DNA from: Ruminococcus sp.
GTDB lineage: Bacteria > Bacillota > Clostridia > Oscillospirales > Acutalibacteraceae
Direction of reading: 5' to 3'
Assembly: GCA_004555265.1 (NCBI GenBank)
Contig: SFIQ01000007.1
Location: forward strand, 1 to 64,000
DNA length: 64,000 bases
How positions within the stretch are numbered: the stretch's first letter is position 1; each line of letters opens with the position of its first letter. Position numbers and translations under genes: made by a program. Of this stretch, positions 8,571 to 17,240 are shown one piece after another. Under the pieces are notes generated by a model, which had not been told where the DNA came from, made no database searches, and worked only from the letters and a program-made list of their open reading frames with translations.

Positions 8571-8676
8571 GTAGGGCGGGGGCTTGCCCCCGCCGCCAAT
8601 TCACATCAAACCCTACGGCGGGGGCAAAATTCTCCGAATTCGGGCACTTTGCGGCGGGAGCAAGCCCCCGCCCTAC
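8571..8676. repeat. Dispersed palindromic element, family A (MITE-like)
   Basis: A 106-bp GC-rich element with perfect 17-bp terminal inverted repeats (8571-8587 and 8660-8676; GTAGGGCGGGGGCTTGC at the left end). Near-identical copies occur at 32798-32902 and partial copies at 15391-15474, 33225-33253 and 41829-41897. It has no coding capacity. It sits directly after the terminator of the alcohol dehydrogenase gene. Confidence 0.85.
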
Positions 8677-8818
8677 TTTATTATAACAGACATTTCCCCT
8701 AACAGGGGAATCACCCCGCCCTGCGGGTGTGGAAACCCGCCCCTACAACGGGGCGCCGAGTCGTCGCCCCCTACGACTGTTTTTCTCCCTCTCGCTTTCA
8801 GGAAATGAAAGAAAATCT
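8677..8818. repeat. Composite of shorter repeat modules
   Basis: No gene seen. The stretch holds a module with the hairpin TTTCCCC-TAACA-GGGGAA and the text GAATCACCCCGCCCT (also at 41897-41944), then a module based on GTGGAAACCCGCCCCTACAA and GGGGCG (also at 33049-33100 and, in part, 10443-10465). These appear to be nested or adjacent insertions of the same dispersed families. Confidence 0.65.
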
Positions 8819-9826
8819 CTACAAACTCCCTCCGTCACGCGCTTTGCGCGTGCCACCCGCTGACGGCGGCGGTCTCCCTCTGTCGCTTCGCGACATCTCC
8901 CTCACACTGTGAGGGAGTCGACCCAATTCATACGGCGTGCGCTGATAGACGAAGTAATTGAGCCAATTTTGGAACAGCAAACTCCCCGCCCCGCGCCAGG
9001 TAATCAGCGGCGTTTTTTTGGGGTCGTTGTCGGGGAAATAGTTTTCGGGCATTTTAATGTCTAAACCCTTTTGCAAATCGCGGAAATACTCGCGCGCCAA
9101 GGTATCGCTGTCATACTCACAGTGCCCCGTGCAATAAAAATTGCGGCACGCCATATCCGACACCAAATGCACGCCCGCTTTGTCGGAATAGGACAAAAGC
9201 TGCAAATCCTTCACCTGCGCAATATCCTCTTTGCGCGTTTCGGTGTGGCGCGAGTGCGGCACATAAAACACATCGGAAAAGCCGCGTAACAGCGGATGAT
9301 ACAAATCCAGCGGACGGTGTTTGAACACGCCGAACATCTTTTCGGGCAGCAGGTGCTTCGGCACGCCGTATTTGTAATACAGCGCCGCCTGCGCGCCCCA
9401 ACAAATATTAAATGTGGAATAGACATGAGTTTGCGCCCAATCGAAGATCGCGCACAGTTCGTCCCAATAATCCACCTCTTCAAAATCGAGCAGTTCCACA
9501 GGCGCACCCGTGACAATCAAGCCGTCGAATTTTTGACCGCGGACATCATCAAGCGTTTTGTAAAACTGCAACATATGCGCCTGCGAGGTGTTTTTGGCCG
9601 TATGTGTTTTCACCTGTAACAGTTCGATTTCGACCTGCAACGGCGTATTCGACAACAGCCGCAAAATCTGCGTTTCGGTTTCGATTTTGGTCGGCATTAA
9701 GTTTAAAATGATAATTTTTAAGGGGCGAATGTCCTGCTTGCTTGCGCGGTCGTTGGTCATGACGAAAATATTTTCGAGCTCCAAGCTGTGATGCGCCGGC
9801 AGTTGGTCGTCAATTTTAATCGGCAT
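8819..9826 (-). CDS. metA: Homoserine O-acyltransferase (predicted O-acetyltransferase) with repeat-derived tail
   Basis: First committed step of methionine synthesis: acylation of homoserine. The 335-residue protein has the MetA catalytic set at canonical positions: Cys142 (ICWGAQA), His235 and Glu237 (TGHCEYDS). Residue 111 is Glu, which in characterised MetA enzymes goes with acetyl-CoA use, so homoserine O-acetyltransferase is more likely than succinyltransferase. The family normally ends near residue 300 (RTPYEL); the last 35 residues are encoded by a dispersed repeat element (see 8822-8925) and are low-complexity, rich in Arg, Gly and Pro. The ATG at 9826 gives the usual MPIKI start with GAGGG 8 bases upstream. 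Confidence 0.95.
   Translation of the reverse strand: MPIKIDDQLPAHHSLELENIFVMTNDRASKQDIRPLKIIILNLMPTKIETETQILRLLSNTPLQVEIELLQVKTHTAKNTSQAHMLQFYKTLDDVRGQKFDGLIVTGAPVELLDFEEVDYWDELCAIFDWAQTHVYSTFNICWGAQAALYYKYGVPKHLLPEKMFGVFKHRPLDLYHPLLRGFSDVFYVPHSRHTETRKEDIAQVKDLQLLSYSDKAGVHLVSDMACRNFYCTGHCEYDSDTLAREYFRDLQKGLDIKMPENYFPDNDPKKTPLITWRGAGSLLFQNWLNYFVYQRTPYELGRLPHSVREMSRSDRGRPPPSAGGTRKARDGGSL
8822..8925. repeat. Dispersed repeat, family B, overlapping the 3' end of metA
   Basis: The core CTCCCTCCGTCACGCGCTTT and its complement recur in the window at 10380-10416 and 33110-33153, where they are intergenic. Here the element, plus the adjacent CTCCCTCTGTCGC and CTCACACTGTGAGGGAG modules, runs into the metA reading frame and provides its last codons and stop. 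Confidence 0.8.
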
Positions 9827-9868
9827 TCGCGCCACCCTCTTTCGTTTTGATATATTGCAAGGTTAAAT

Positions 9869-9897
9869 AGTATAGCACAAAGCGAAAAGAAATGCAA
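9869..9897 (-). promoter_or_regulatory. Promoter of metA
   Basis: Minus strand TTGCAT (9892-9897) and TATACT (9869-9874) with a 17-base spacer, 42 bases before the start codon. No S-box or T-box leader is visible in the short 5' region. Confidence 0.6.
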
Positions 9898-9904
9898 ATC
9901 CGTT

Positions 9905-10110
9905 TTACAGCGAAAAGTGATATTCGTACGTCGTCCATTCGTGTGCGACAAAATTGCGTACACGCACCACCAATTCAGTTTCATACACCGCAACCTGTAA
10001 GCCCATTCCCGTATTTTGCACCTCGGCTTTGCCATCTGCGTTTTCGCATCCGACGGGGCGTAAATGGAGAACGCCAAAATCGCCGCGAAAATTTTTAAAA
10101 GTCGGGACAT
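9905..10110 (-). pseudogene. Possible frameshifted small exported protein
   Basis: Reading from 10110, one frame gives a signal-peptide-like start (MSRLLKIFAAILAFSIYAPS). About 25 codons in, a second frame carries a more protein-like continuation ending at 9905 (GMGLQVAVYETELVVRV, then FVAHEWTTYEYHFSL and stop). A single shift between the two would give a protein of about 67 residues. Neither frame alone is convincing and no family is recognised. It may be a decayed gene or chance. Confidence 0.3.
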
Positions 10111-10166
10111 TACAATTTCTGCTTTTTGGGTTTTGGAATCGGGAACGATTCAAAAATCGCGTATTT

Positions 10167-10252
10167 GTCATTCTGCGGCATTTGCCGAAGAATCTCATAT
10201 CGGATCTTTTTATTTTGTTCTATTGGAGATCCTTCGCTACGCTCAGGATGAC
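10167..10252. repeat. Dispersed palindromic repeat, family C
   Basis: Element of the form GTCATTCTG...GAAGAATCTC...GAGATCCTTCGC...CAGGATGAC, whose two arms are complementary and can fold into a long hairpin. Copies at 13916-13990, 31105-31176 and 33335-33420. Elements of this kind are common in many bacterial genomes; no coding function. Confidence 0.8.
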
Positions 10253-10278
10253 AAATCGGTATTTGTGGGAGTAATTTG

Positions 10279-10480
10279 TACGGTAGGGCGGGGTGATTCC
10301 CCTGATAGGGGAAATGTCTGCGAAGCAGACAAAAGGGTGCCCGAATTCGGAGAATTTTGCCCCCGCCGCGGAGTTTGAGGGGGGAGGTGGCACGCGCAAA
10401 GCGCGTGACGGAGGGGCAAATCACATCAAAATCGACGGGCGGGCGTGGAAACCCGCCCCTACGGTTGGAAAGACAACCCC
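10279..10480. repeat. Composite repeat (families A and B modules)
   Basis: A mosaic without genes. It starts with GGTAGGGCGGGGTGATTCCCC, includes GAATTCGGAGAATTTTGCCC (inverted relative to 8571-8676), then the family B core GTGGCACGCGCAAAGCGCGT, then GGGCGTGGAAACCCGCCCCTAC. It fills the space between the possible pseudogene and hemW and ends just before the hemW stop codon. Confidence 0.7.
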
Positions 10481-10484
10481 CAAT

Positions 10485-11582
10485 TTACAGTATTTCCGCC
10501 AAGATGGTATTGGACAGCAAAAAGCCGTTTCGGGTCAGGGCGATGCGTTCTTCGTCCGCGGTCATATAACCGCCCTGCACAAAGATTTGCGCTTTTTCGC
10601 GCATTTCGTCGGGGATTTTATATCCAAACCGCGCTTGCACTTTGCTTTCGCGCAAGCCCTCTGTCAGACGCAAAGCAAGCATGGCATATTCGGTAAAATC
10701 GCCGCCGTTCCCGTCGGGCACGGGTGCACTTCCCTTTAAAAACGCTTCAAAATCGCGTGGGAAATAAAACCGTTTCCCGTTTAAAAAGGAATGTGCCGCA
10801 GGGCCTAACCCCAAATATTCTTCACAATGCCAATATTTTAAATTATGGCGGCTTTCAAAGCCGGATTTTGCAAAATTCGAGATTTCGTACTGCATTCTGC
10901 CGCCGTTTTTAAGCGTTTCGCACAGCTGCAAATACAAATCGGCGGTTTTGTCATCGTCGGGGAAATGGTACTGTTCGCGGCGGCGCCAAAACGGCGTGTT
11001 TTCTTCTAACTTTAAAATATAGGCGCTGATGTGCGGCACGCCGAGCGACAAACAAAAATCCAAAGTCTCCGCAAGGCTTTTTTCGGTTTGGTCGGGCACG
11101 CCGAGCATCACATCAAGCGAAATATTGTGTATCCCCGCCGTTTGCGCCGCTCTCACCGCCGCTTCAACCGTTTGACGGTCGGAAAGCCTGCCCAAAGCGC
11201 GCCGTTCCGTATCGACGGCGGACTGTAAGCCGATAGAAATACGATTAACGCCGACTGCGGCAAGCACCTTAAAAAAATCAGGTGACAATTTATACGGATT
11301 GCACTCCACCGTCACTTCCGCTTCCTCGGTCAAAAAGTCCTGTTTTGCTTGATTTACAAGGTTTTTTAACCGCCGGGCACCGAGGGCAGACGGTGTGCCG
11401 CCTCCGATGTAAAGCGTATCTGTTTTACATTGTAAGGCCGCGGTACTTTCCGAAATGCGTTGCTGTAAAGCCGCACAGTAATCGTCCATTTCCGCCGCAC
11501 TGCCGCGAAACGAATAAAAGTCGCAGTACGGACATTTGGAACGGCAAAACGGGATGTGCAAATACAAGCCTATCGTATTCAT
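10485..11582 (-). CDS. hemW: HemW-type radical SAM protein (heme chaperone-like)
   Basis: A 365-residue radical SAM protein of the HemW family, long called oxygen-independent coproporphyrinogen oxidase-like. The N-terminal motif HIPFCRSKCPYCDFYS gives the CxxxCxxC [4Fe-4S] site, followed by the GGGTPSAL segment that binds SAM and the C-terminal HemN_C-like region. Known HemW proteins bind heme rather than oxidise coproporphyrinogen. The gene overlaps the preceding deacylase gene by four bases (ATGA) and follows lepA, the usual arrangement in Firmicutes. Confidence 0.92.
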   Translation of the reverse strand: MNTIGLYLHIPFCRSKCPYCDFYSFRGSAAEMDDYCAALQQRISESTAALQCKTDTLYIGGGTPSALGARRLKNLVNQAKQDFLTEEAEVTVECNPYKLSPDFFKVLAAVGVNRISIGLQSAVDTERRALGRLSDRQTVEAAVRAAQTAGIHNISLDVMLGVPDQTEKSLAETLDFCLSLGVPHISAYILKLEENTPFWRRREQYHFPDDDKTADLYLQLCETLKNGGRMQYEISNFAKSGFESRHNLKYWHCEEYLGLGPAAHSFLNGKRFYFPRDFEAFLKGSAPVPDGNGGDFTEYAMLALRLTEGLRESKVQARFGYKIPDEMREKAQIFVQGGYMTADEERIALTRNGFLLSNTILAEIL

Positions 11583-12067
11583 ACTTGAATAAAGCGCACG
11601 GTATGCCCCGTGCTTTCTATGTATTTCTGCACATCTTGAAAAGACAGAAACACCGTTGCGGTATTGTCATTCGGGTGAAAGCCCAACCGCGCGGCGTCTT
11701 TTAAATCCTCGTCAAAATAGACCTCGACCGCGCCCGTTGTGTCGTTGATAAGCCCCAAGGGCGACACCGAGCCTTTTTTGACATCGAGGTATTTTGCCAA
11801 CCGCTCGTCTGAGGCAAAACTCAGTTTGGAGGACTCGACCTCGTCTCGAATCAGCCCCAAATCGGCGTGTTTACTCCCTTGTAACACCACGAGCATATGC
11901 CGCGCGCCCTTGTAATCGCGCAAAAACAGATTTTTGCAAATCTCATCATTCGGGTTAAACCCAAGCGCGTTGTACTCGTCCATGGTAAACGCGGGTGCGT
12001 GCTCGACAAGTGCATAGGGGATTTCCAAGGTTTTCAGTTTTTCCAATATGTTTTCACGGTTATTCAT
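11579..12067 (-). CDS. Prolyl-tRNA deacylase-like editing protein (ProX/YbaK family)
   Basis: A 162-residue single-domain protein of the YbaK / aminoacyl-tRNA editing fold, which hydrolyses wrongly charged tRNA, typically Ala-tRNA(Pro). Visible family features include [11 protein letters not shown] near the N terminus, the [16 protein letters not shown] strand pair, and [12 protein letters not shown] with the conserved Gly-Ser-Val-Ser-Pro. The length matches stand-alone ProX/PrdX proteins. The start ATG overlaps the end of lepA by eight bases, so the two are co-translated. Confidence 0.9.
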   Translation of the reverse strand: MNNRENILEKLKTLEIPYALVEHAPAFTMDEYNALGFNPNDEICKNLFLRDYKGARHMLVVLQGSKHADLGLIRDEVESSKLSFASDERLAKYLDVKKGSVSPLGLINDTTGAVEVYFDEDLKDAARLGFHPNDNTATVFLSFQDVQKYIESTGHTVRFIQV

Positions 12068-13865
12068 CTAATTTCAGCACCGCCATAAACGCCTCCTGCG
12101 GGACTTCGACCGTCCCGAACCGGCGCATACGCTTTTTTCCTTCCTTTTGTTTTTCCAAAAGTTTCTTTTTGCGCGTAATATCGCCGCCGTAGCACTTCGC
12201 AAGCACATCTTTGCGCATCGCCTTGACGGTTTCGCGGGCGATTACCTTGCCGCCGACGGCAATTTGAATCGGAATTTCAAACATCTGCCGCGGGATATTC
12301 TCTTTGAGTTTTTCGGCGATTTTGCGTGCGCGGGGGTAGGCTTTGTCCGTGTGAATGATAAATGAAAGCGCGTCTATTGTGTCGCCGTTCAGGAGTACAT
12401 CGAGTTTGACCAGCTGCGAGCGCTCGTAATCCTTGATTTCATAGTCAAAGGACGCATACCCGCGCGTGCGGGATTTTAAAACATCAAAGAAATCGTAAAT
12501 AATTTCGTTAAGCGGCAACATATATTTGATGTCCACACGGTCGGCGGCGAGATAGGTCATTTCCTTATATACACCGCGGCGGTCTTGGCACAAATCCATA
12601 ATCTGCCCCACATATTCGGGCGGCGAATAGATGTGCGCCTCTACCACGGGCTCCTCGGCATACTCAATCGTCGCGGGGTCGGGGTAATTACAGGGGTTGT
12701 CGATTTCGACCACGGATTTGTCCGTCAAATGGATTTTGTAAACGACGCTCGGAATGGTGGTCACCAAATCCAAATCGTATTCGCGTTCCAAGCGTTCTTG
12801 GATAATTTCAAGGTGCAAAAGCCCCAAAAATCCGCAGCGGAAGCCGAAGCCCAAAGCCCCCGAAGTTTCGGGTTCGAAGGAGAGCGCGGCATCGTTTAAC
12901 TGCAATTTTTCGAGCGCTTCTCTTAAATTTTCATAGTCCGCGCCGTCCGCGGGGTACACGCCGCAGAACACCATGGGATTGACCTTGCGATACCCCGGCA
13001 AAGCCTCGGCGGCAGGGGCATTCGCCAAAGTAACGGTATCGCCGACGCGTGCGTCGGACACGGTTTTAATCGACGCGGTGATATAGCCGACCTCGCCCGA
13101 AGAAAGCCCTTTCGTCGGCTCTAAGGATGTGGCACGCATATACCCCGTTTCTACCACGGTAAACTCCGCGCCCGTCGCCATCATACGCATCGTATCGCCG
13201 GGTTTTATCGAGCCGTCCATCACGCGGACATAGACGATAACCCCGCGGTAGCTGTCATAAATCGAATCAAAAATCAGCGCACGCAGCGGCTTATCATCAT
13301 GATTTTCGGGCGGCGGAATCAAATGCACGATTTCTTCGAGCACCTGTTCGACATTTTCGCCCGTTTTGGCGGACACACGCGGTGCTTCCATACAGGGAAG
13401 CCCTATGACATCCTCCACTTCGGCGGCAACGCGCTCGGGGTCAGCGGCGGGCAGGTCGATTTTGTTGATCACGGGCACAATTTCCAAATCGTGATCGAGT
13501 GCCAAATAGGTGTTGGCAAGCGTTTGCGCCTCAATGCCTTGGGATGCGTCCACAATCAAAACAGCGCCCTCGCACGCGGCAAGACTGCGCGAAACCTCGT
13601 AGTTAAAGTCCACATGACCAGGGGTGTCAATCAAATTCAAGGCATATGTATTGCCGTCTTTTGCCTTGTAATCGAGTTTGACGGCGTGCGCCTTGATGGT
13701 GATGCCGCGCTCGCGCTCCAAATCCATATTGTCGAGCAGTTGTTCTTCCATATCGCGCTTCATCACTGCATCCGTCAGTTCTAAAAGGCGGTCGGCAAGC
13801 GTGCTTTTGCCGTGGTCAATGTGTGCGATGATAGAAAAGTTGCGAATGTTTTCTTTGTTCTGCAT
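12060..13865 (-). CDS. lepA: Elongation factor 4 (ribosome back-translocase GTPase)
   Basis: LepA/EF4 is a translational GTPase acting on the ribosome. The 601-residue length and order of parts are standard: G domain with AHIDHGKST (G1), GITIKAH (G2), DTPGH (G3), NKID (G4) and SAKTG (G5); domain II; two EF-G-like alpha/beta domains; and the LepA-specific C-terminal domain ending [17 protein letters not shown]. First gene of a lepA, deacylase, hemW operon. A family C repeat lies 50 bases upstream. Confidence 0.98.
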   Translation of the reverse strand: MQNKENIRNFSIIAHIDHGKSTLADRLLELTDAVMKRDMEEQLLDNMDLERERGITIKAHAVKLDYKAKDGNTYALNLIDTPGHVDFNYEVSRSLAACEGAVLIVDASQGIEAQTLANTYLALDHDLEIVPVINKIDLPAADPERVAAEVEDVIGLPCMEAPRVSAKTGENVEQVLEEIVHLIPPPENHDDKPLRALIFDSIYDSYRGVIVYVRVMDGSIKPGDTMRMMATGAEFTVVETGYMRATSLEPTKGLSSGEVGYITASIKTVSDARVGDTVTLANAPAAEALPGYRKVNPMVFCGVYPADGADYENLREALEKLQLNDAALSFEPETSGALGFGFRCGFLGLLHLEIIQERLEREYDLDLVTTIPSVVYKIHLTDKSVVEIDNPCNYPDPATIEYAEEPVVEAHIYSPPEYVGQIMDLCQDRRGVYKEMTYLAADRVDIKYMLPLNEIIYDFFDVLKSRTRGYASFDYEIKDYERSQLVKLDVLLNGDTIDALSFIIHTDKAYPRARKIAEKLKENIPRQMFEIPIQIAVGGKVIARETVKAMRKDVLAKCYGGDITRKKKLLEKQKEGKKRMRRFGTVEVPQEAFMAVLKLDE

Positions 13866-13915
13866 AGAGTACCTCGTGTATATTTTCGTTAGATGTTAGA
13901 ATGTAGCATCTGATT

Positions 13916-13990
13916 GTCATTCTGCGCCGTCAGGCGAAGAATCTTTTTCTGCTTTTTCTCCCTGAGATCCTTCGCTGCGCGCAGGATGAC
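13916..13990. repeat. Dispersed palindromic repeat, family C
   Basis: Same arms as at 10167-10252 (GTCATTCTG at one end, CAGGATGAC at the other) around a CTTTTTCTGCTTTTTC middle. It is followed at 14018-14040 by a small hairpin, CGGAACAGC...GTTGTTCCG. The gap between lepA and the yitT-like gene (13866-14045) holds nothing else recognisable. Confidence 0.8.
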
Positions 13991-14045
13991 ATATCTATAT
14001 TTTGATGTAACTTTACGGAACAGCACTATGGTTGTTCCGTACATT

Positions 14046-14939
14046 TTATATCTCACTGCCTGCGCGGTAAAAGCCCTCGCCGCGGATTTCAGCGGCTTCG
14101 GTGATGACGATAAACGCGTTGCCGTCTAATTCCTGCACCGCTTTTGCCACGCGGTTGGCGTCTCCTGCTCGCACAGCACAAAACAACATTTGCCGCGCGT
14201 GTTCGGAATACCCGCCGCGCACAGCCAAAACGCTCACGCCGCAGTCGAGCGCACTTGTGATTTCGCGTACCGCGTCCGCGCCCTTTTCGGTGATCATAAA
14301 CAGCAATTTATCGTGCGAAAAGCCCGACAGCACCAAATCAATGCACTGCGCGCTGATGTAGATGACCACCAACGAATACAGCACATTTTCAAGGCTTTTG
14401 TAAACGAAAAACGAAACGGCAATCACTGCCAAATCCAAAAGCAAAACCATACGCCCCATCGAAAAAGACGGGAATCGCAGACGCAGGAGTTTGGAAAGAA
14501 TATCCGTGCCGCCCGTGGTCGCCCCGCGCAAGAATACAAGCCCCAGCCCCGCGCCGCCCAAAATGCCGCCGAACAGCGCGGACAGCAATTTGTCGCCGGT
14601 ATACACGGGCACAAACAGCGCAAAAACATCCATAAACAGCGCCATCAAAAAGGTAGCAAACACGGTTTTTACGATAAACCGAAAACCGAATTTATGAAAC
14701 GCCGTCAAAAACAGCGGCACATTTAAAAGGAACACCGCCGTGCCGATGGGCACGGAAAACAAATAGTTTAGGATGGTGCCAATCCCTGTAAACCCGCCAA
14801 GCAGTATGCCGTTCGGCGCGGTGAACATATCGACCGACAGCGCATACAGCGCGCCGCCTGCCGAAAAATACAAAAAATCTATTGCCGCTTTTTTCGCGGT
14901 TTCTATTTTATTTGTCTTGTGCTCCGTGTTTCCGTGCAA
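14046..14939 (-). CDS. YitT family membrane protein (DUF2179)
   Basis: About 297 residues: five to six N-terminal membrane helices with the family motifs NGILLGGFTGIG and GATTGGTDILSKLLR, then a soluble C-terminal DUF2179 domain with a ferredoxin-like fold. Function in the family is unknown; small-molecule sensing or transport has been suggested. There is no ATG near the expected start. A TTG at 14939 is 9 bases after GGAGG and is chosen here; a GTG at 14981 has no clear site. Either start lies inside mrnC, so the two genes overlap by 30 bases or more. Confidence 0.85.
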   Translation of the reverse strand: MHGNTEHKTNKIETAKKAAIDFLYFSAGGALYALSVDMFTAPNGILLGGFTGIGTILNYLFSVPIGTAVFLLNVPLFLTAFHKFGFRFIVKTVFATFLMALFMDVFALFVPVYTGDKLLSALFGGILGGAGLGLVFLRGATTGGTDILSKLLRLRFPSFSMGRMVLLLDLAVIAVSFFVYKSLENVLYSLVVIYISAQCIDLVLSGFSHDKLLFMITEKGADAVREITSALDCGVSVLAVRGGYSEHARQMLFCAVRAGDANRVAKAVQELDGNAFIVITEAAEIRGEGFYRAGSEI

Positions 14940-15342
14940 ACGCCTCAGCCTCCGCGTGCAGAATGCTATCAAACAGCGCACGCAGGCGGTCCTGCCGATT
15001 TTGCAGATACAACCAACCGAACAGCGACTCCAACCCCGTGGCGGCGTGATAGTCCCCTTCCGACTGATGCTTCGGCGTATGCCCGGGGTGGGCGTTTCTG
15101 CCGCGCTTGTATACGGACAGTTCTTCCTCTGTCAGTTGCGGCAAAATCACCTTTGCCGCAGTTGCCTGCGCGCGGGCATTGACCGATTGCACCGAAAGGG
15201 TATGTAACTGCCCCGCCGGGCGATTTGCGGAAAGCAACAGGTGTTCACGCACCAAAAGTCCGTACACCGCGTCGCCCAAAAAAGCGAGCGCCAAAGGGCT
15301 GTATGTATTGGGATTTTGCACGGGAAGGATGGGTTCGGTCAA
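14908..15342 (-). CDS. mrnC: Mini-ribonuclease 3
   Basis: A 144-residue RNase III catalytic domain lacking the double-stranded RNA-binding domain, the hallmark of Mini-III, which matures 23S rRNA ends in Firmicutes. The signature segment LAFLGDAVYGLLVREHLL (about 17-34) holds the catalytic Asp, and the second metal-binding region is in YHAATGLESLFGWLYL. The gene overlaps the following yitT-like gene. Confidence 0.93.
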   Translation of the reverse strand: MTEPILPVQNPNTYSPLALAFLGDAVYGLLVREHLLLSANRPAGQLHTLSVQSVNARAQATAAKVILPQLTEEELSVYKRGRNAHPGHTPKHQSEGDYHAATGLESLFGWLYLQNRQDRLRALFDSILHAEAEAFARKHGAQDK

Positions 15343-15390
15343 AAGAACAACTCCATTTCATAGATGGTACATATGCGAGAATAGGTAACG

Positions 15391-15474
15391 GTAGGGCGAT
15401 TCACGAACCGCCCGCGGTGGGAGCAAATTTTACAAATTCAAACACCTTGCGGCGGGAGCAAGCCCCCGCCCTAC
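15391..15474. repeat. Dispersed element, family A (degenerate left end)
   Basis: The right end (GGAGCAAGCCCCCGCCCTAC) is intact and matches 8571-8676; the left end keeps only GGTAGGGCG, then diverges (ATTCACGAACCGCCCGC). The terminal repeats are thus incomplete. No gene here. Confidence 0.75.
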
Positions 15475-15475
15475 C

Positions 15476-15676
15476 CTGCAATGCGATTTTTCGCAGGACA
15501 AGGCGCAGGATTGAAGGCGTATGCAGATACGCCGAAAGACTGCAACGCAGTATTGCGAAACCGAATAAGATATGATTTTGCAAGGATTTTTTCGTCAGAT
15601 TGCGTTTTGTCGTTGAAGCTGTATGCAGATACTGCGAAACGGCAAAGCGCAAAAATGACGGAAAAAGACTGCAAAA
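15476..15676. repeat. Two diverged copies of a ~100-bp repeat
   Basis: Two related units, about 15484-15575 and 15585-15676, share GATTTTTTCG, TTGAAG, GTATGCAGATAC and GCGAAAC in the same order. GTATGCAGATAC...CGC can form small hairpins. Short open frames across it have repetitive, non-family translations and look spurious. The array abuts the obgE stop codon. Confidence 0.5.
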
Positions 15677-16948
15677 TCAGGGGACATAGTCGAATTCGAG
15701 GTCGTATATACTCACTGTATCTCCCTCTTCAATCCCCTTTTCGCGCAGAGCGTCAATGATGCCGCTGGTTTGTAAGACGGTTTGGAAATACTGTAAAGAG
15801 GAATAATCGTCCAAATCGGTCTTGCAAAGAATCCGGTACAGCCATTCGGCTTCGACGATATACACACCGTCTTCCACGGTGATTGTAAAGCCGTCTTTCT
15901 GTTTCTTTGCAAAGAATTCCTGCGGGATTTCCTCACTTTCATAGCGTTTGACGGGCGGCAGGGTTTGGAGTTTCGCCGCCACGGCATTGATGAGTTCTTT
16001 TGTGCCGTGTTTTATCGGTGCGACAATTTCAAAATACTGCAAGCCCTTGCTTTCGATATAGTTGCGGAAGCGTTCTAATTGTTCGTCGTCTGCCAAGTCA
16101 ATTTTATTCCCCGCGACGATTTGCGGGCATTTGGCAAGTTCGGGGTTGAATTTGACCAATTCTTCGTTGATTTTTTCAAAATCCTCTATCGGGTCGCGCC
16201 CCTCGCTGCCCGCAACATCCACCACATGCACAAGCATTCGGCAGCGCTCCACATGGCGCAAAAATTCATGCCCCAATCCGACGCCTTCTGCCGCGCCCTC
16301 GATAAGTCCGGGAATATCCGCCATCACAAAGCTTTGCTCAGGTCCCATGGACACCACCCCCAAAACGGGGGTAATCGTGGTGAAGTGGTAATCGCCGACA
16401 ATCGGTTTTGCTTCGCTCACGACGGAAATCAAAGAGGATTTGCCGACATTCGGGAAGCCTAAAAGCCCCACATCGGCAATGAGCTTTAATTCGAGCGAAA
16501 CCTCCCATTCCTCGCCCGGCGCGCCGCTTTTGGCAAAGCGCGGGGTTTGGCGTGTAGAAGTGGCAAAGTGGCAGTTGCCCCAACCGCCTTTGCCGCCCTT
16601 TGCGGCGACAAACGACTCGTCCGAGGACATATCCGCCATCACGGCGCCGCTTTCCGCTTCGCGGATGATTGTGCCGCGCGGGACGCGAATCACTAAATCC
16701 TGCCCTTTTTTGCCGTTACAGCGTGCGCCGCGGCCGTTTTGTCCGTTTTCGGCTTTGTATTTTCGTTTATAGCGGAAATCGGCAAGGGTGGAAAGGCCGT
16801 CGTCCACCTGAAACACAATGTTGCCGCCGCGCCCGCCGTCGCCGCCGTCGGGGCCACCCGAAGCGACATATTTTTCACGGTAGAACGCCACAGCGCCGTC
16901 GCCGCCGTTGCCCGCCTTGATTTTAATTTTTGCAATATCGACAAACAT
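15677..16948 (-). CDS. obgE: Obg family GTPase with OCT domain
   Basis: Essential ribosome-assembly and stress GTPase. The 423-residue protein has the glycine-rich Obg fold (1-158; GGDGGRGGNIVFQVD), then the G domain with GFPNVGKSSL (G1), the TTITP switch, DIPGLIEGA (G3) and NKID (G4). The C-terminal OCT domain (about 345-423) is typical of Firmicutes Obg. Start at 16948 gives the standard MFVDIAKIKIKAGNGGDG. Monocistronic with its own promoter. Confidence 0.98.
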   Translation of the reverse strand: MFVDIAKIKIKAGNGGDGAVAFYREKYVASGGPDGGDGGRGGNIVFQVDDGLSTLADFRYKRKYKAENGQNGRGARCNGKKGQDLVIRVPRGTIIREAESGAVMADMSSDESFVAAKGGKGGWGNCHFATSTRQTPRFAKSGAPGEEWEVSLELKLIADVGLLGFPNVGKSSLISVVSEAKPIVGDYHFTTITPVLGVVSMGPEQSFVMADIPGLIEGAAEGVGLGHEFLRHVERCRMLVHVVDVAGSEGRDPIEDFEKINEELVKFNPELAKCPQIVAGNKIDLADDEQLERFRNYIESKGLQYFEIVAPIKHGTKELINAVAAKLQTLPPVKRYESEEIPQEFFAKKQKDGFTITVEDGVYIVEAEWLYRILCKTDLDDYSSLQYFQTVLQTSGIIDALREKGIEEGDTVSIYDLEFDYVP

Positions 16949-17002
16949 ATTCCTATACCCTGTTCTTTTTTCAAATTTTGTATTTCGGTCACAATTATTA
17001 GT

Positions 17003-17031
17003 ATTATAGCAAAAAGCCGTAAAAAGATAAA
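17003..17031 (-). promoter_or_regulatory. Promoter of obgE
   Basis: Minus strand TTTATC (17026-17031) and an extended -10, TGCTATAAT with TATAAT at 17003-17008, spaced by 17 bases, lie 55 bases before the start codon. Confidence 0.55.
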
Positions 17032-17134
17032 TAGATTTTTGAAAAAAATCGATTTCTCTGCCTTTTCACAAATTTGTTCGCTTTTTTTGCAGATTTTTCA
17101 TTTTGTTTGTTCGGTTGAATTGTGTTTTTATGTA

Positions 17135-17163
17135 TTGACAACCACAATATATTGTGTTATTAT
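17135..17163 (+). promoter_or_regulatory. Promoter P1 with a palindromic operator in its spacer
   Basis: Consensus TTGACA (17135-17140) and TATTAT (17158-17163) with a 17-base spacer. The spacer holds a perfect 14-bp palindrome, CACAATATATTGTG (17143-17156), placed where a bound dimer would block polymerase. It drives transcription toward the small membrane protein at 17326, through a hairpin at 17193-17240 and a second promoter. Confidence 0.65.
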
Positions 17164-17192
17164 TAAAACGAAAAGAGAAAAACGCCAAAAAA

Positions 17193-17240
17193 GTTCGTTA
17201 AAGTCCATATTTTTGGACTTTGCTATAAAATTTTCCGAAC
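17193..17240 (+). other. Nested hairpin between promoters P1 and P2
   Basis: An inner stem AAAGTCC/GGACTTT (17200-17206 with 17215-17221) is enclosed by GTTCG/CGAAC (17193-17197 with 17236-17240). A U-rich stretch after the inner stem (CTATAAAATTTT) makes an attenuator possible for transcripts from P1. Confidence 0.4.

Noticed and set aside
8727..8912. Open frames through the repeat block after the alcohol dehydrogenase
   Set aside because: Same low-complexity Pro/Arg/Gly translations appear at each repeat copy; they arise from the elements, not from genes.
9836..9904. SAM-type (S-box) or T-box leader before metA
   Set aside because: The leader from the predicted promoter is only about 40 bases, with no conserved stems or T-box sequence.
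14190..14726. 178-codon plus-strand open frame
   Set aside because: Antisense to the yitT-like membrane protein; His/Gln/Arg-rich translation typical of shadows.
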